From positions 992,001 to 1,056,000 of the forward strand of contig NZ_FNKP01000003.1 of NCBI RefSeq assembly GCF_900099835.1: 64,000 nt of DNA. The letters run 5' to 3'. The notes beneath the pieces are model-generated. The model worked only from the letters and a program-made list of their open reading frames with translations. It had not been told where the DNA came from and did not search any database. Origin of the DNA: Paraburkholderia fungorum. GTDB taxonomy: Bacteria; Pseudomonadota; Gammaproteobacteria; Burkholderiales; Burkholderiaceae. Both the position numbers and the translations under genes were made by a program. Below, one piece after another: positions 25,550-35,162 of the stretch (its first letter is position 1; the number at the start of each line of letters is the position of its first letter).

Positions 25550-26350
25550 TCAACCATTCACGATCGTCTCGACCTTTCCACGCTCCATGCCCGGGGGCGG
25601 CTCCCATCCCAACTGCATCGAAACCGCAATCGCTTCTTCCTGAAGGATCGATTCCCACTCGCGCAGGCGCTCGTCGGTCACACGCGGACTCGGCCCGGAC
25701 AAACCAATCGCCGCCGCCACCGAATTGTCGTGTTTGAAAATCGGCGTGGCGATGCAGCGCACGCCTACGCTGAACTCTTCGTCATCGAACGAAACGCGGC
25801 GCTCGCGCACCTGGGTCAGATCGCGTGTGACCGAACCGATATCGGTGAGCGTGCGTCGCGTGAATGCTTCGAGATTGAGCGACGGCAGCAACGCGTCGAT
25901 CACCCCTTGCGGTTGAAACGCCAGCAGGCTCTTGCCGAGGGCGGTGCAATGCAATGGCGCAAGCGTGCCGATGGGTGCGTCGATGCTCACGCCGCGTAGC
26001 GGCGCGGCCTGGTCGATATAAAGCGCGCGGCCGCCGACCAGCACCGCAATATGCGCGCACTCGCCCGAGCGGCTCGCGAGCGATTCCAGCGAACTACGCG
26101 CCGCATTGCGCAGATTGAGCCGCCTGAGCACCTTCTGCCCCAGGTGAACCAGCGTCAGGCCGAGCAGATAACTCTTGCTGACCGGGTCTTGCGACACATA
26201 ACCCGCGCTCTCCAGTGTGCGCAGCATGCGCGACACCGAACTTTTGTCCATATCCACTTGACGCGCCAACTCGGTGACGCCGACGGGGCCGTCGGCATCT
26301 GCCAGTGCTTCCATGACGCGGATGGCCTTGGTGACAGATCGGATTTCCAC
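25550..26350 (-). CDS. IclR-family transcriptional regulator
   Basis: 266 aa. N-terminal winged HTH: VTELARQVDMDKSSVSRMLR; C-terminal effector domain with GECAHIAVLVGGRALYIDQA, PLHCTALGKSLLAF and VRCIATPIFKHDNSVAAAIG. Divergent from the sugar ABC operon at 26684, so it is the likely local regulator, with the inverted repeat at 26513-26559 as a candidate site. Confidence 0.92.
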   Translation of the reverse strand: MEIRSVTKAIRVMEALADADGPVGVTELARQVDMDKSSVSRMLRTLESAGYVSQDPVSKSYLLGLTLVHLGQKVLRRLNLRNAARSSLESLASRSGECAHIAVLVGGRALYIDQAAPLRGVSIDAPIGTLAPLHCTALGKSLLAFQPQGVIDALLPSLNLEAFTRRTLTDIGSVTRDLTQVRERRVSFDDEEFSVGVRCIATPIFKHDNSVAAAIGLSGPSPRVTDERLREWESILQEEAIAVSMQLGWEPPPGMERGKVETIVNG

Positions 26351-26512
26351 TGTTGCCTCTCATTCGAAATGGCCGCCGATGCGACTCGCTGTTCTCCATG
26401 ATAGCGATCAACATGGATTTGTGCCATCAGATGATCTTGAGTTGTGTATAGCGCAACGATATAGGCTAATCGAACGATTGGATGACGATACTACGGAGAG
26501 GAAACCCCATCC

Positions 26513-26559
26513 GGCTAGCTAACAGACAATTATCTGAAGAACCAGGGTTAGCTCTAGCC
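26513..26559. promoter_or_regulatory. Inverted repeat upstream of the sugar ABC promoter
   Basis: GGCTAGCTAAC (26513-26523) and GTTAGCTCTAGCC (26547-26559) are inverted copies with a two-base insertion, ending 20 bases before the -35 box. Candidate operator for the divergent IclR regulator. Confidence 0.45.
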
Positions 26560-26579
26560 ATCTAAAACACGCAACAGCG

Positions 26580-26608
26580 TTGACGATAGTGAAACACGAT
26601 CCTATATT
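26580..26608 (+). promoter_or_regulatory. Sigma-70-type promoter of the sugar ABC operon
   Basis: TTGACG (26580-26585), 17-base spacer, TATATT (26603-26608): five of six consensus bases in each box with ideal spacing, 75 bases before the ATG at 26684. Confidence 0.75.
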
Positions 26609-26683
26609 TAATTCGTCCGGCATCACATGGACCCGATTGACGCAGCTAAATGGGGCTTCGAACCCCTCGAACAGGAGACAACC

Positions 26684-27748
26684 ATGTTTAGCGTATCAAG
26701 GCGTGGCGCGCTGTTGCGCGTCTTGGGGGCCGTGCTGCTGTCGTGCGCGGCGAGTTACGCGGTGCCGGCCGCCGCGCAGTCGAAGGAGGTCACGATCGGC
26801 GTGTCGATTCCCACGCTCGACAATCCGTTCTGGGTTCGCGCGGTGTCGTTCGCGCAGTATGTCGCGACCCAACTGAACGCCAAGCTGGTCGTAGTCGGCG
26901 CGGAGAATCGCGAGGAGAAACAGATTAGCGACGTGCAATCGCTGATTTCGCGCGGCGTCCAGGCGCTGGTCGTCACGCCGCAATCGACGGCGAGCGCGCC
27001 GGGTCTGATCCGCATCGCCAATCGCGCGAATCTGCCGATCATGATCGTCGACCGCTATCCCGGCTTTGCGGCCGACAATAAAGACGCGCCTTATCTCGGC
27101 TTCATCGGGCCGGACGACGTGTATGCGGGCCGCTCCATCGCCAGTCATCTGATTGCGGCCGGCGCGAAGAACCTGGCCGCGCTGGGCGGCCTGCCGGGTT
27201 CGTCGGTGGCGGAAGGGCGTCAGAACGGGTTGAACGAAGCCGTCAAGGCGCATCCCGGCGTGAAGCTCGTGCAATACCTCGGCGTGGGCGAATCGGAAGA
27301 CCTCGGCTACAAGGCGATGCAGAACATGCTCGCAGCGCATGGCAAAGGCCAGATCGACGGCGTGTGGTGCTACAACGACGCGCTGTGTCTCGGCGCATTC
27401 CGTGCGATCCGGCAAGCAGGCCGTTCCGACGAAATAAAGATTGCGGGCATGGACCTCGTGCCGCAGGCGCTCGACCTGATCTCGCAGAAAACCAACTACA
27501 TCTTCTCGACTGGCGGCCACTGGCTGCAACTTGGCTTTGCCGTGATGATCGCTTACGACAAAGTGAACGGTCACGATCCGATCGACCGGAATATTCGCCT
27601 GAGCCTGCTCGATGTCGACTCCGCTTCGTTTGCGAAATTCAAGCAGCAGTTCATCGATTCGCAGCCGCCGTATAACGTGAAGGATTACTCGCTGACATAC
27701 AACCCGCAGGCGAAGAGTCAAACCTTCCCGCTGAAGATCAAAGAGTAA
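26684..27748 (+). CDS. Ribose-type sugar ABC transporter substrate-binding protein
   Basis: 354 aa periplasmic protein. Signal peptide with VLGAVLLSCAASYAVPAAAQ, then the periplasmic-binding-protein-like domain typical of RbsB: TIGVSIPTLDNPFWVRAVSF, EEKQISDVQSLISRGVQALV, and DGVWCYNDALCLGAFRAI. ATG at 26684 has CAGGAG upstream. First gene of an operon with the permease (4 bases away) and a truncated sugar dehydrogenase. Likely ligand: a monosaccharide, cyclitol or sugar acid. Confidence 0.9.
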   Translation: MFSVSRRGALLRVLGAVLLSCAASYAVPAAAQSKEVTIGVSIPTLDNPFWVRAVSFAQYVATQLNAKLVVVGAENREEKQISDVQSLISRGVQALVVTPQSTASAPGLIRIANRANLPIMIVDRYPGFAADNKDAPYLGFIGPDDVYAGRSIASHLIAAGAKNLAALGGLPGSSVAEGRQNGLNEAVKAHPGVKLVQYLGVGESEDLGYKAMQNMLAAHGKGQIDGVWCYNDALCLGAFRAIRQAGRSDEIKIAGMDLVPQALDLISQKTNYIFSTGGHWLQLGFAVMIAYDKVNGHDPIDRNIRLSLLDVDSASFAKFKQQFIDSQPPYNVKDYSLTYNPQAKSQTFPLKIKE

Positions 27749-27752
27749 ATCA

Positions 27753-28730
27753 ATGTCCACGACGAACCACTCGTTACCCGCAGTGCAGCCCTCCAAAAAG
27801 CGCTTCGACTACAGCGAGTTCGTCGCGCATTACATCGCGTATCTCGCGCTCGTACTGGTGGTGCTGGTGTTCGGCGTGCTCGCGCCGGATCGTTTCCTGA
27901 CGCTCGCCAATCTCGGCACCGTGCTGCAGAACGGCGCGGTGCTGTGCCTGGTCGCGATTGGGCTGACGTTCGTGATCATCGGCGGAAGTATCGATCTGAG
28001 CGTGGGTTCGGCGATGGCGCTCGCGGGTGTGTGCGCCGCGTATTTCACGCCGCAACTGGGCGTGTGGGCCTTCCCGATCGCGATGCTGGTGGGCGGCGCG
28101 ATCGGGGCCATCAACGGCGCGTTGTTCGTGTGGGGCCGCATTCCGTCGTTCGTCGTGACGCTGGGCATGTTGTCGATGGCGCGAGGCGTAACCGTCATGC
28201 TGACGCAGGGCACGCCCGTGTCGATCTCGCTAACGAGCCCCTACAACTCGCTCGGCAACCCGCCTGTGCCGTTTCTGTTCATGCTGGTGGCGGCGACCTT
28301 GACGGCCCTGTTGCTCAAGTTCACCACCTTCGGCCGCTACGTGTTCGCGATCGGCGGCGATGAAGAAAAGACCCGCATTCTGGGCGTGCCGATTCGCGGC
28401 GTGAAGTTCGCGATGTTCATTCTCGCCGGCGTGATGGCGGGAACGGGCGGCGGCATTCTCACCGCGCAGATTGGTTCGGGCAGTCCGACCACCGGCATCG
28501 GTTTCGAGTTGATGGCGATCTCGGCGGTCGTGATCGGCGGCACGCCTTTGACGGGCGGTATGGGCTCGATCGTCGGCACCGTGGTCGGCAGTCTCGTGAT
28601 GACCGCGCTGGCCAACGGCCTCGTGATTCTCGGCGTATCGACCAATGTGCAGACGGTATTGACGGGCGCGGTGCTGATCGTGTCGGTGCTGGTGTCGATC
28701 CGTCGCGGCAAGATTCGCATCATCAAATAG
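27753..28730 (+). CDS. RbsC-type sugar ABC transporter permease
   Basis: 325 aa inner-membrane permease with about 8-10 hydrophobic helices. Carries the family's GGSIDLSVGSAMALAG loop and GGTPLTGGMGSIVGTVVGSL near the end. Directly follows the binding-protein gene. The ATP-binding subunit expected for this transporter class is not in the window; it may lie beyond the island that begins inside the next gene. Confidence 0.9.
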   Translation: MSTTNHSLPAVQPSKKRFDYSEFVAHYIAYLALVLVVLVFGVLAPDRFLTLANLGTVLQNGAVLCLVAIGLTFVIIGGSIDLSVGSAMALAGVCAAYFTPQLGVWAFPIAMLVGGAIGAINGALFVWGRIPSFVVTLGMLSMARGVTVMLTQGTPVSISLTSPYNSLGNPPVPFLFMLVAATLTALLLKFTTFGRYVFAIGGDEEKTRILGVPIRGVKFAMFILAGVMAGTGGGILTAQIGSGSPTTGIGFELMAISAVVIGGTPLTGGMGSIVGTVVGSLVMTALANGLVILGVSTNVQTVLTGAVLIVSVLVSIRRGKIRIIK

Positions 28731-28749
28731 CTGACTTATCCATTCAGGA

Positions 28750-29225
28750 ATGAACATGGCACAAGAGAAGCAACTGGGAATCGGGCTGATCGGCGCGGGC
28801 GCGATCATGCGATTGAGCCACATCCCCACGGTGATGAAGTCGGGCATCGCGAAGCTGGTGGGCATCTACGATCCCAGCCGCGAACGCGCCGATGCGTTGG
28901 CGGAATCGAGCGGCAGCCGCAGCTTCGAAACGCTCGACGCGTTGCTCGATTCGAGCGAGATCGACGCGGTGATCATCGCGACGCCGAACAATCGTCACGA
29001 GGAAGCAGCGGTGGCCGCAGCGAAAGCGGGCAAGCATATTCTCTGCGAGAAGCCGCTCGCCATCGACATTCAATCGGCGACGCGCATCGTGAATGCTGCG
29101 AAAGAGGCCGGCGTCGTGCTGCAGGTTGGTTTCAATCAGCGCTTCTGGAGCCAGGTGCAGATTGCGAAGCAATTGATCGACGCAGATTTTATCGGCGACG
29201 TGCATGCATTCCGCTCGGTCTATTC
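28750..29225 (+). pseudogene. Gfo/Idh/MocA oxidoreductase, truncated at its 3' end
   Basis: The N-terminal Rossmann domain is intact: LGIGLIGAGAIMRLSHIPTV, VIIATPNNRHEEAAVAAAKA, GKHILCEKPLAIDI and LQVGFNQRFWSQVQIA. After VHAFRSVYS (near 29225) family sequence ends; the frame runs on to 29403 through unrelated codons. A full member has about 330-380 residues, so the C-terminal substrate domain is missing. The break marks the left edge of the accessory region. Confidence 0.85.
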
Positions 29226-29403
29226 AAAACACCCGTTAGTTGACGGGGTGTGGACATGCCGGAAAGGCTTGCCTGGGAAGGGCTTCAGTGAATTGAGCAA
29301 TGTCCATGGAAATGTCCAATTGAGGCAATTTGCAAGCAACTTTCGGCTTTATTCGTCCATGGACCAGGTTGACGATCCAGCGATCGGCAACCCCAAGGAC
29401 TAG

Positions 29404-30087
29404 GTGAACTATCTGGTCGGCTTTAAAGTCTGGTGTTCGGCCGAAGCTGACATTGGAGTGTCAGCCACTGTGAGGCGGTTGATAGGTGCTTTGCCGCCAT
29501 TCGTGCCTTCGAAGCCTCGGATGTAAGGGTGTCGACGCAAATGAACGAGTACTCATGACCCACCTCGGCCGTTTGACATTCGGTAGACCCGACGCGGCAC
29601 GGCTGACACCTGCCGCCGGCAGGTGCAAATAGTTTGCGGCGGAGGGCGAACGCAACTCACGCCTGTGGAAAGCGGCGAGCCCGTCACTGAACGCGACGGC
29701 CAGCCTTTGCCGCCCGGTAATTTTGCTAACGTGCTATTCCCTAGAATTCACGTCGCGCCCTGCTCCACCAATTCGAGATGCGCATGCAAGTGCCCGCTCA
29801 TGTAGCGCTCAAACCGATGCGAGTCGGAAAGGTCAGGTGGCTGGTCGATAGCCGCATTCCTTCAAACAATCCGAACTTCCACGCTTCGGCCTTCCGGCGC
29901 GGATGCAAAACGCTGAGATACACTCGGTGATTCTGTTCAAAGCTCACGAAGTTGCCGTCAAACGGCGTTCGTGAAAGGCTCAATCACGCCATTGTTCGCC
30001 GATGCGCGGTCTGCCGCCAATTCCAGAAATACCTCAGTCTTCCGTTGCCTGTCGCACGTGAGCATCATCTGATCCGTTCTTTTGAAA
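29404..30087. other. Degenerate sequence at the island's left end
   Basis: No intact gene. Minus-strand fragments around 29750-29980 look coding but change frame near 29860 (VSFEQNHRVYLSVLHPRRKA, FGLFEGMR; then ERYMSGHLHAHLELVEQGA), so a decayed gene of unknown family. A perfect inverted repeat CACCTGCC / GGCAGGTG lies at 29607-29625, and a copy of the TTTGCTAACG sequence at 29722-29731. Confidence 0.4.
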
Positions 30088-30378
30088 TCATAGCTGGCAA
30101 AACATGAACGCAATCGCTTTGTCGCCGCGCCGATACTCTGTGCGCGGTGTGAAAGTAGCCTGTTGCTCATTGATTGCAAAAACTGCTGCAACCTTTAGTA
30201 TTTTCCAACCGGTAGTTTGCCCGCTCTCGCTGCCGCCTGAAATCTGAAAGCAGCGGAGGATGGCGTCTCCGTTCTTGTCGCGACCGTAGGCGTATGGTTC
30301 CACTACCCGTGAAAAGCCATGGTAACGAAGTTCAAGTAGTTGTCTGTCCTTGATGGCGGAGCAAATGGTAGGGTTCAT
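30088..30378 (-). CDS. Small WYL-like domain protein
   Basis: 96 aa. ICSAIKDRQLLELRYHGFSR, VVEPYAYGRDKNGDAIL and FQISGGSESG resemble the ligand-binding WYL core (the usual W-Y-L positions are RYHG in this subgroup), here without the HTH found in WYL regulators. It lies just downstream of the coiled-coil/zinc-ribbon pair on the same strand. WYL domains often act as nucleic-acid or nucleotide sensors in phage-defence loci; here that is inference. Confidence 0.6.
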   Translation of the reverse strand: MNPTICSAIKDRQLLELRYHGFSRVVEPYAYGRDKNGDAILRCFQISGGSESGQTTGWKILKVAAVFAINEQQATFTPRTEYRRGDKAIAFMFCQL

Positions 30379-30395
30379 TGCGGGTCGGGTTGATT

Positions 30396-30845
30396 TTAGG
30401 GTTGTCGGGGCGCTATCTCGTAGCTAGCACCCTGGTTGTATTTTTGGCCGCATGAAGTGCAGACGTTCTCTACCCTGCCCAACCCGTGGCCTGCGATGAG
30501 TTGTCGTTGCTTGTGATCGGATTCCCAGCAACGCAAGCAGTACGCTACGCCTACAGCTTCACCGTTGGCCCCCTTTGTGTACATTGCGTCGCCGCGTCGT
30601 ACAAGAGCGTCTTTCATTTGGAAGGCATCTTCTAGCTCCGCGATGCGTTTGTCCTTTCCAGAGATTGTGTCTTGCAGTTCAGCAAGTTCCATCTTTGTTT
30701 CGGCAAGCGCACCTATGAGGTCCGCAAGCTTCAATTTCAGTTCGGCGCGTTCGATGGATAGATCACTTTCGCGCAGAAACTTCGCTATATCTGTCGCGGT
30801 TTTGAGACTGGTCAGAACGGTGGCGATTGTTGTAATGTCCGGCAT
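30396..30845 (-). CDS. Coiled-coil protein with C-terminal zinc ribbon
   Basis: 149 aa from ATG at 30845 (AGGGGAGAT upstream). Residues about 30-75 form a predicted coiled coil (ELKLKLADLIGALAETKMEL, AELQDTISGKDKRIAELEDA), followed by a four-cysteine ribbon: AYCLRCWE and CTSCGQ. Name of the family unknown to me. It sits 31 bases downstream of the membrane protein gene, so it is a likely partner. Confidence 0.65.
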   Translation of the reverse strand: MPDITTIATVLTSLKTATDIAKFLRESDLSIERAELKLKLADLIGALAETKMELAELQDTISGKDKRIAELEDAFQMKDALVRRGDAMYTKGANGEAVGVAYCLRCWESDHKQRQLIAGHGLGRVENVCTSCGQKYNQGASYEIAPRQP

Positions 30846-30876
30846 CGTATCTCCCCTAGCTGATGGAATTGGAGAC

Positions 30877-32175
30877 TTAACTTTTAACTTTCGATATCGC
30901 TTCCTTGATGAGGTCAACAAACTTATCCGGACTGATTTTCTCAAGAGCTTTATCGAAAACATCGTTCAGCGGAGAAACTGGCTCGCTGCGAGCTAACACG
31001 CGAATCGGGTTGGCGCCAAAATTGTTTATAGCGTATTCACGTAATAATTTGAGCATCTCGGCATCGTCACCCATTTCGTCACGGTATCCGACAAAGGCAT
31101 GTGCGGCTGATGACTTGAATGCATAGTCCTCACCCAGCCGCTGGCAGTGACCGTACTGACGCGCAGCGAACCATGTGAACCACACTACGGGCGCTAAGAC
31201 AAGAAATCGCAATAACGCGAACACTAGATTTGATTGGCTCATCTTCACTTCGGCAACCGCGGATGCGCCTGAAGCGGCCGCGGCAGCAAGCGGAATCGCG
31301 GCGGCCTTACCTTCGGCTAGGACTGCAGCGCCAAGATAGATACCGGCCCCCGTCAGGCCCAATATTCCGACAACGAATAAACCGGCCCACACATATTGCA
31401 AGGTGGTCAGCGATGCGCGCCGATCTTCGAACGACTTAGCAAGGGCTACGCGGCTAGCACCTTGGAGGGTGGCCTCGACCACGGAGCGCTGATCCTCAAA
31501 GTGTTTGAATAAATCTTGCTGTTTAGCAACTGCAGCGCTCAACTCTGCAACATGGGCGTCAACTTTTTGTCTCTCTAGTTCTGCCGCTGCGGCGCTGGTC
31601 GTCGCGTTCGTATTTGCTGTGGCTGCTGCACGCTCGTAACCAATCGTCTTTTCAGAATAGACGGACATCTCTGCTTGTATAGATTCCGCCTCGGCTAGCC
31701 TCGCGTTTAGTTGACGCTCAGAATCGCTAACTCTGCTGGCGATAGCGATAATTTCGTCAGCCTGTGCGGCTAGTTCCGCAACGCGGGGCGCGCGATCACC
31801 CACCATGAAGTCGTCAGGAACCGCGATCAACCACGTAAGAGATGATCGAATCGCCCAGAGGAAACCCTGCAATTGGGGTGAAGTCTGCTGAAGCCAGTTC
31901 GCACCGTTCGCCGCCGCGGAGTTCATGTGACTGACCACTTGGGGAACGGCGTTGACGACGCCTTGCCAATAGATTGCTTTTAGTATTGGATCGGGCGTCC
32001 CTCGTTCTACCCGCTCAACGCCCGCGATGGCTAACCCGAACCAGTCAGACAGAACGGATTTGGGTACCTGTACATTGCCTTGGACTGGAACAGTCTCAGG
32101 AAGGCTCGGAAAAAGATCGTCCCACTTTGCTTTTGCATCACGGAGGCTGTCCGCCTGCGGTGTATTTGTTGCCAC
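30877..32175 (-). CDS. Coiled-coil membrane protein, unknown function
   Basis: 432 aa. The N-terminal half is soluble with a long helical region (about residues 140-240: ELAAQADEIIAIASRVSDSE, VAELSAAVAKQQDLFKHFED); two membrane segments follow at about 260-285 (YVWAGLFVVGILGLTGAGIY) and about 318-340 (LVFALLRFLVLAPVVWFTWF), then a cytoplasmic-looking tail. No enzyme motif seen. With the zinc-ribbon and WYL-like genes it forms a three-gene unit; a membrane-effector defence role is a guess from context. Confidence 0.6.
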   Translation of the reverse strand: MATNTPQADSLRDAKAKWDDLFPSLPETVPVQGNVQVPKSVLSDWFGLAIAGVERVERGTPDPILKAIYWQGVVNAVPQVVSHMNSAAANGANWLQQTSPQLQGFLWAIRSSLTWLIAVPDDFMVGDRAPRVAELAAQADEIIAIASRVSDSERQLNARLAEAESIQAEMSVYSEKTIGYERAAATANTNATTSAAAAELERQKVDAHVAELSAAVAKQQDLFKHFEDQRSVVEATLQGASRVALAKSFEDRRASLTTLQYVWAGLFVVGILGLTGAGIYLGAAVLAEGKAAAIPLAAAAASGASAVAEVKMSQSNLVFALLRFLVLAPVVWFTWFAARQYGHCQRLGEDYAFKSSAAHAFVGYRDEMGDDAEMLKLLREYAINNFGANPIRVLARSEPVSPLNDVFDKALEKISPDKFVDLIKEAISKVKS

Positions 32176-32854
32176 AATTTCCCCGGAATTCTCGATATTA
32201 GTCTTTATGCAAAACGGCTAATTCATGCGCCGCATTATTTTCTGAATTTGACAAGTCTACGCTAACTTTCAATGCTGGTGCGACGGTCTCGCGCGATCAG
32301 ACAGCCACCAATCCAATGGCGGCAGCCCACCACATAGCAGACGTAGAATCGTGTCGTCTTCAATGACCGCAATGGCCGAATTTGTGCCCGTCTCATGAAC
32401 GAATTCCCGAAACGGCCAAGTGGTCGGGGGATTGGGACTCACTGCGGTAATTCGACATGGCTACTCACCCGGGATAATGATGTACTACGTCGGAAGCGCA
32501 AACCACTTCTTTCTACACAACCGATTCTGGACATGCATTCGATGTTCGCTGGGATCGCGTGTCGACTTACATCGATGACGCGTCATATTGCATAACCGAC
32601 ACTGGGTTCTCTCGTCAGTTCAGCGAGCGCGAAAGTTCAAATTCGGAATCAAGTTTTTCTCGGAGGTTGCCGTTAAGGTGTCGTGATGCCGTAGCTGTCC
32701 AGGGTACCTGATGTCTGCGCCCTCCAGCTTTCATCGTCGAAGTGACCATTACGAGGCAAGCGAACCAATGCCCCTTCTAGCTCGTTAACTGAGATTTTTA
32801 GCAGCGAGAACCGTCGCGCAGTGTAGTCGTAGTCAAACCTATATCACCCACAAG
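32176..32854. other. Gene-free stretch between divergent genes
   Basis: About 680 bases, only short frames. Includes a segment near 32365 (GCAATGGCCGAATTTGTGC) that recurs almost unchanged near 52855, probably decayed mobile-element sequence. Confidence 0.4.
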
Positions 32855-33931
32855 ATGCGTAACAATAGTCAAAAAGTACCGCCTCCCGGATACACAACCA
32901 GCAAAATACTTTTTCCTGCCCTTAACATCCTGAACGAGGAACTTGGATTTCAGGACTCCGCTATACAGCTTGCAGAGCTAGCAGCGCGAATTCTGGGTGA
33001 GCAGGCGGTCGCGTCTGATTTCGGAATCGGCGATTTCCTTGCTCGGGAGTTTAATGCCCGGAGCATACCGCACGGCACACATGACCTTGTGCATCTGGCC
33101 CGGTTCTCGCATCAGTCGTATATCGTTCAAACCTATGGCACCATCGAGAAAGTTCTTAAGCAACTTTCTCAAGAATTGAGGGCGCATAAATGGATCGACG
33201 AGCGGTGGAAATCAGTAGACAACAATGGTGAAACATATTCCCCCGCCGAAGCCCTCGCCGAGAACCTGCCAGCGGCCGCTGGTAAATTGTTGCGCACGAC
33301 ACCTGAGTTTGAACTTCTGGAATACTACCGGCTACTCCGAGTAAGCATCGTCCACCAAAACGAAGAGACGATAAGGAGATCCGCCTCAGCATATAAAAAG
33401 CTTGAAGAGAAGCACGGGAAGTACTTCCGCAGTACTTATGGATTGGATGCTCCGAACGACAAGGACGATCTTTCGTTCGCCGATTTCTGTATTTTTACGA
33501 GATCGATCAAATATTTTGCGAATGTTATTAACGAAGCGTGTGATCTGCAGATCGGCGACGTAGTATCGTACATCAAACTGAGAGACAGAAGCGCTCTGGA
33601 AATCCTTCAGTTGCCGAAGACCAAGCAATTAGGTGCATTGAGGATGTATGTACGGAATAGCTACAAGATTTCGGCAGAACAGCTCTCTACCCTCGACCAT
33701 TCAATGGTGCGCTACCTGAGAGAGCGCAGGGCGCTAACGGATCTCGTCAAGGAGCTAAACCAGAAAGACCGGAAGCGCGAAACGTCTGTGAGAGTTGCGA
33801 GAAGTGAATCTTATACAATCGAACGGGTTGAAAAATGCTCCAAATCCGAACGGAAAAATGTGGAGATTATCGACGATCTGTCGGTAAGCGAAACGATAGT
33901 ATTTGTGAGTGAACTGATAGAGAAGTGTTAG
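32855..33931 (+). CDS. Hypothetical protein with HEPN-like motif
   Basis: 358 aa, mostly helical. RLLRVSIVHQNEETIRRSAS at about residues 150-170 contains R-x4-H (RVSIVH), the catalytic pattern of HEPN RNases, in a predicted helix. A later segment (KRVARSESYTIERVEKCSKS-like, low complexity) ends the protein. Not recognised beyond this. AT-richer than core genes. An RNase/abortive-infection role is inference from one motif. Confidence 0.5.
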   Translation: MRNNSQKVPPPGYTTSKILFPALNILNEELGFQDSAIQLAELAARILGEQAVASDFGIGDFLAREFNARSIPHGTHDLVHLARFSHQSYIVQTYGTIEKVLKQLSQELRAHKWIDERWKSVDNNGETYSPAEALAENLPAAAGKLLRTTPEFELLEYYRLLRVSIVHQNEETIRRSASAYKKLEEKHGKYFRSTYGLDAPNDKDDLSFADFCIFTRSIKYFANVINEACDLQIGDVVSYIKLRDRSALEILQLPKTKQLGALRMYVRNSYKISAEQLSTLDHSMVRYLRERRALTDLVKELNQKDRKRETSVRVARSESYTIERVEKCSKSERKNVEIIDDLSVSETIVFVSELIEKC

Positions 33932-33964
33932 ATGTCACCGGGTGTCGGCTTTGGGGGCGCCGAT

Positions 33965-34282
33965 TCACACACTAGATGGCCCCGCCCAGTTGTTCAATTT
34001 CTGAAGCGTGTCTTCTCGATATTTGCACTGGTTTTGCAAGGCTCCGCGAATCGTTTCCCGGCTAATAACGAATCCGTATTCCTCAAATTCGCCAAGGATA
34101 TTGACGTAGAGCGTTGTTGGGGGCTTTCGCTGTTCGGATGGGTTGTTGGGTTCGAAGGCCCTCAGAGCAGCAAGGTGAGTAGGAATGCTACGCAAAGTTT
34201 CAAGAATAACACGCTGGACCTTCGGATCGGGAATCACGTTTTTCGCGCGTGCGTGCGTGCGTCGCTGATTCGCGTCAGCCAT
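33965..34282 (-). CDS. Small hypothetical protein
   Basis: 105 aa from ATG at 34282, overlapping the end of the upstream gene by 8 bases. Contains VQRVILETLRSIPTHLAALR and LYVNILGEFEEYGFVISRET; no family recognised. Second member of a coupled pair. Confidence 0.5.
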   Translation of the reverse strand: MADANQRRTHARAKNVIPDPKVQRVILETLRSIPTHLAALRAFEPNNPSEQRKPPTTLYVNILGEFEEYGFVISRETIRGALQNQCKYREDTLQKLNNWAGPSSV

Positions 34283-35030
34283 CGTCTTGCAGTTCGAAGC
34301 GATACTCGGCAGCCCGTCGCTCGAGGTACTTTTCAAATCGGGACAGTGCTTGGTCCAATTCCGGGAACGGCCGATCATACGGAAGCACCATGGCAAGCTG
34401 TTTCTGGAGCGGCATGCCATTGATTGCAATATCGGAGCGTTCGCTGGAAAAGTACATGGGGCCGCTCGCGGATCGCGGCGTAACCCGCCGATTGATCCAA
34501 AGGCTGCGGGCTATGAATTGGTCCGCAGAAGTATCCGGAAGTGCGATCTTCAAGTTTTCAGGTCTCCATTTTTTATACCACTCTCGGTCCATTGAGATCA
34601 GCACCGCTAAATCCGCGAGCATATCTTTTGCGCGACGAGGAGGCTCAGTCAACGCTCCCCACGGATAGTGACGATCGATGTCAATGTTGAGTAGCTTGGC
34701 CCGATTGAACTTCTGTGCTGCCATCCTGCTTTGGAAGGCGCTTGTAATCGAAGCAACGCCCGCCTGATATGCGCCTCGCCTGTATTCCTCAATGGCATTG
34801 CGTCGCGCGAGTTCTACGTTCGCGATTGAACACTGATTCGTGTGACAGTGGATGAATGCAGTATGAATCGCATTCGCGAGGGAGGAGAGATGTCGCGGTG
34901 ATCGAAATGCTCCCACCTGCTCGTTTGCAAAGCGCATGACAAACGCCAAAACTTGCCGATTCGTGGTGAAAGGCTTCATTTCTTCCGGAATGACCCGTTC
35001 GAGCTTCACGTTGACGGCTTCAATGAGCAT
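34275..35030 (-). CDS. Hypothetical protein of a coupled pair
   Basis: 251 aa, helical, with RFANEQVGAFRSPRHLSSLA, VELARRNAIEEYRRGAYQAG and KDMLADLAVLISMDREWYKK. I do not recognise the family. It follows the broken P-loop NTPase at 35163-35591 on the same strand, so it may be the substrate-recognition or effector part of that former operon. No catalytic motif seen. Confidence 0.55.
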   Translation of the reverse strand: MLIEAVNVKLERVIPEEMKPFTTNRQVLAFVMRFANEQVGAFRSPRHLSSLANAIHTAFIHCHTNQCSIANVELARRNAIEEYRRGAYQAGVASITSAFQSRMAAQKFNRAKLLNIDIDRHYPWGALTEPPRRAKDMLADLAVLISMDREWYKKWRPENLKIALPDTSADQFIARSLWINRRVTPRSASGPMYFSSERSDIAINGMPLQKQLAMVLPYDRPFPELDQALSRFEKYLERRAAEYRFELQDDG

Positions 35031-35162
35031 CCAGGCTACGTGCAGATTGGCATTCGGGTCGGAGAGGAAGGGGGGGGAATCCTTCGGAAATCGGAGAATT
35101 AAGCCAATCTGACTGAGTATCTCTCGGCATCTGACCGCGCTTAACCGCGTGGCTCAGGATGT

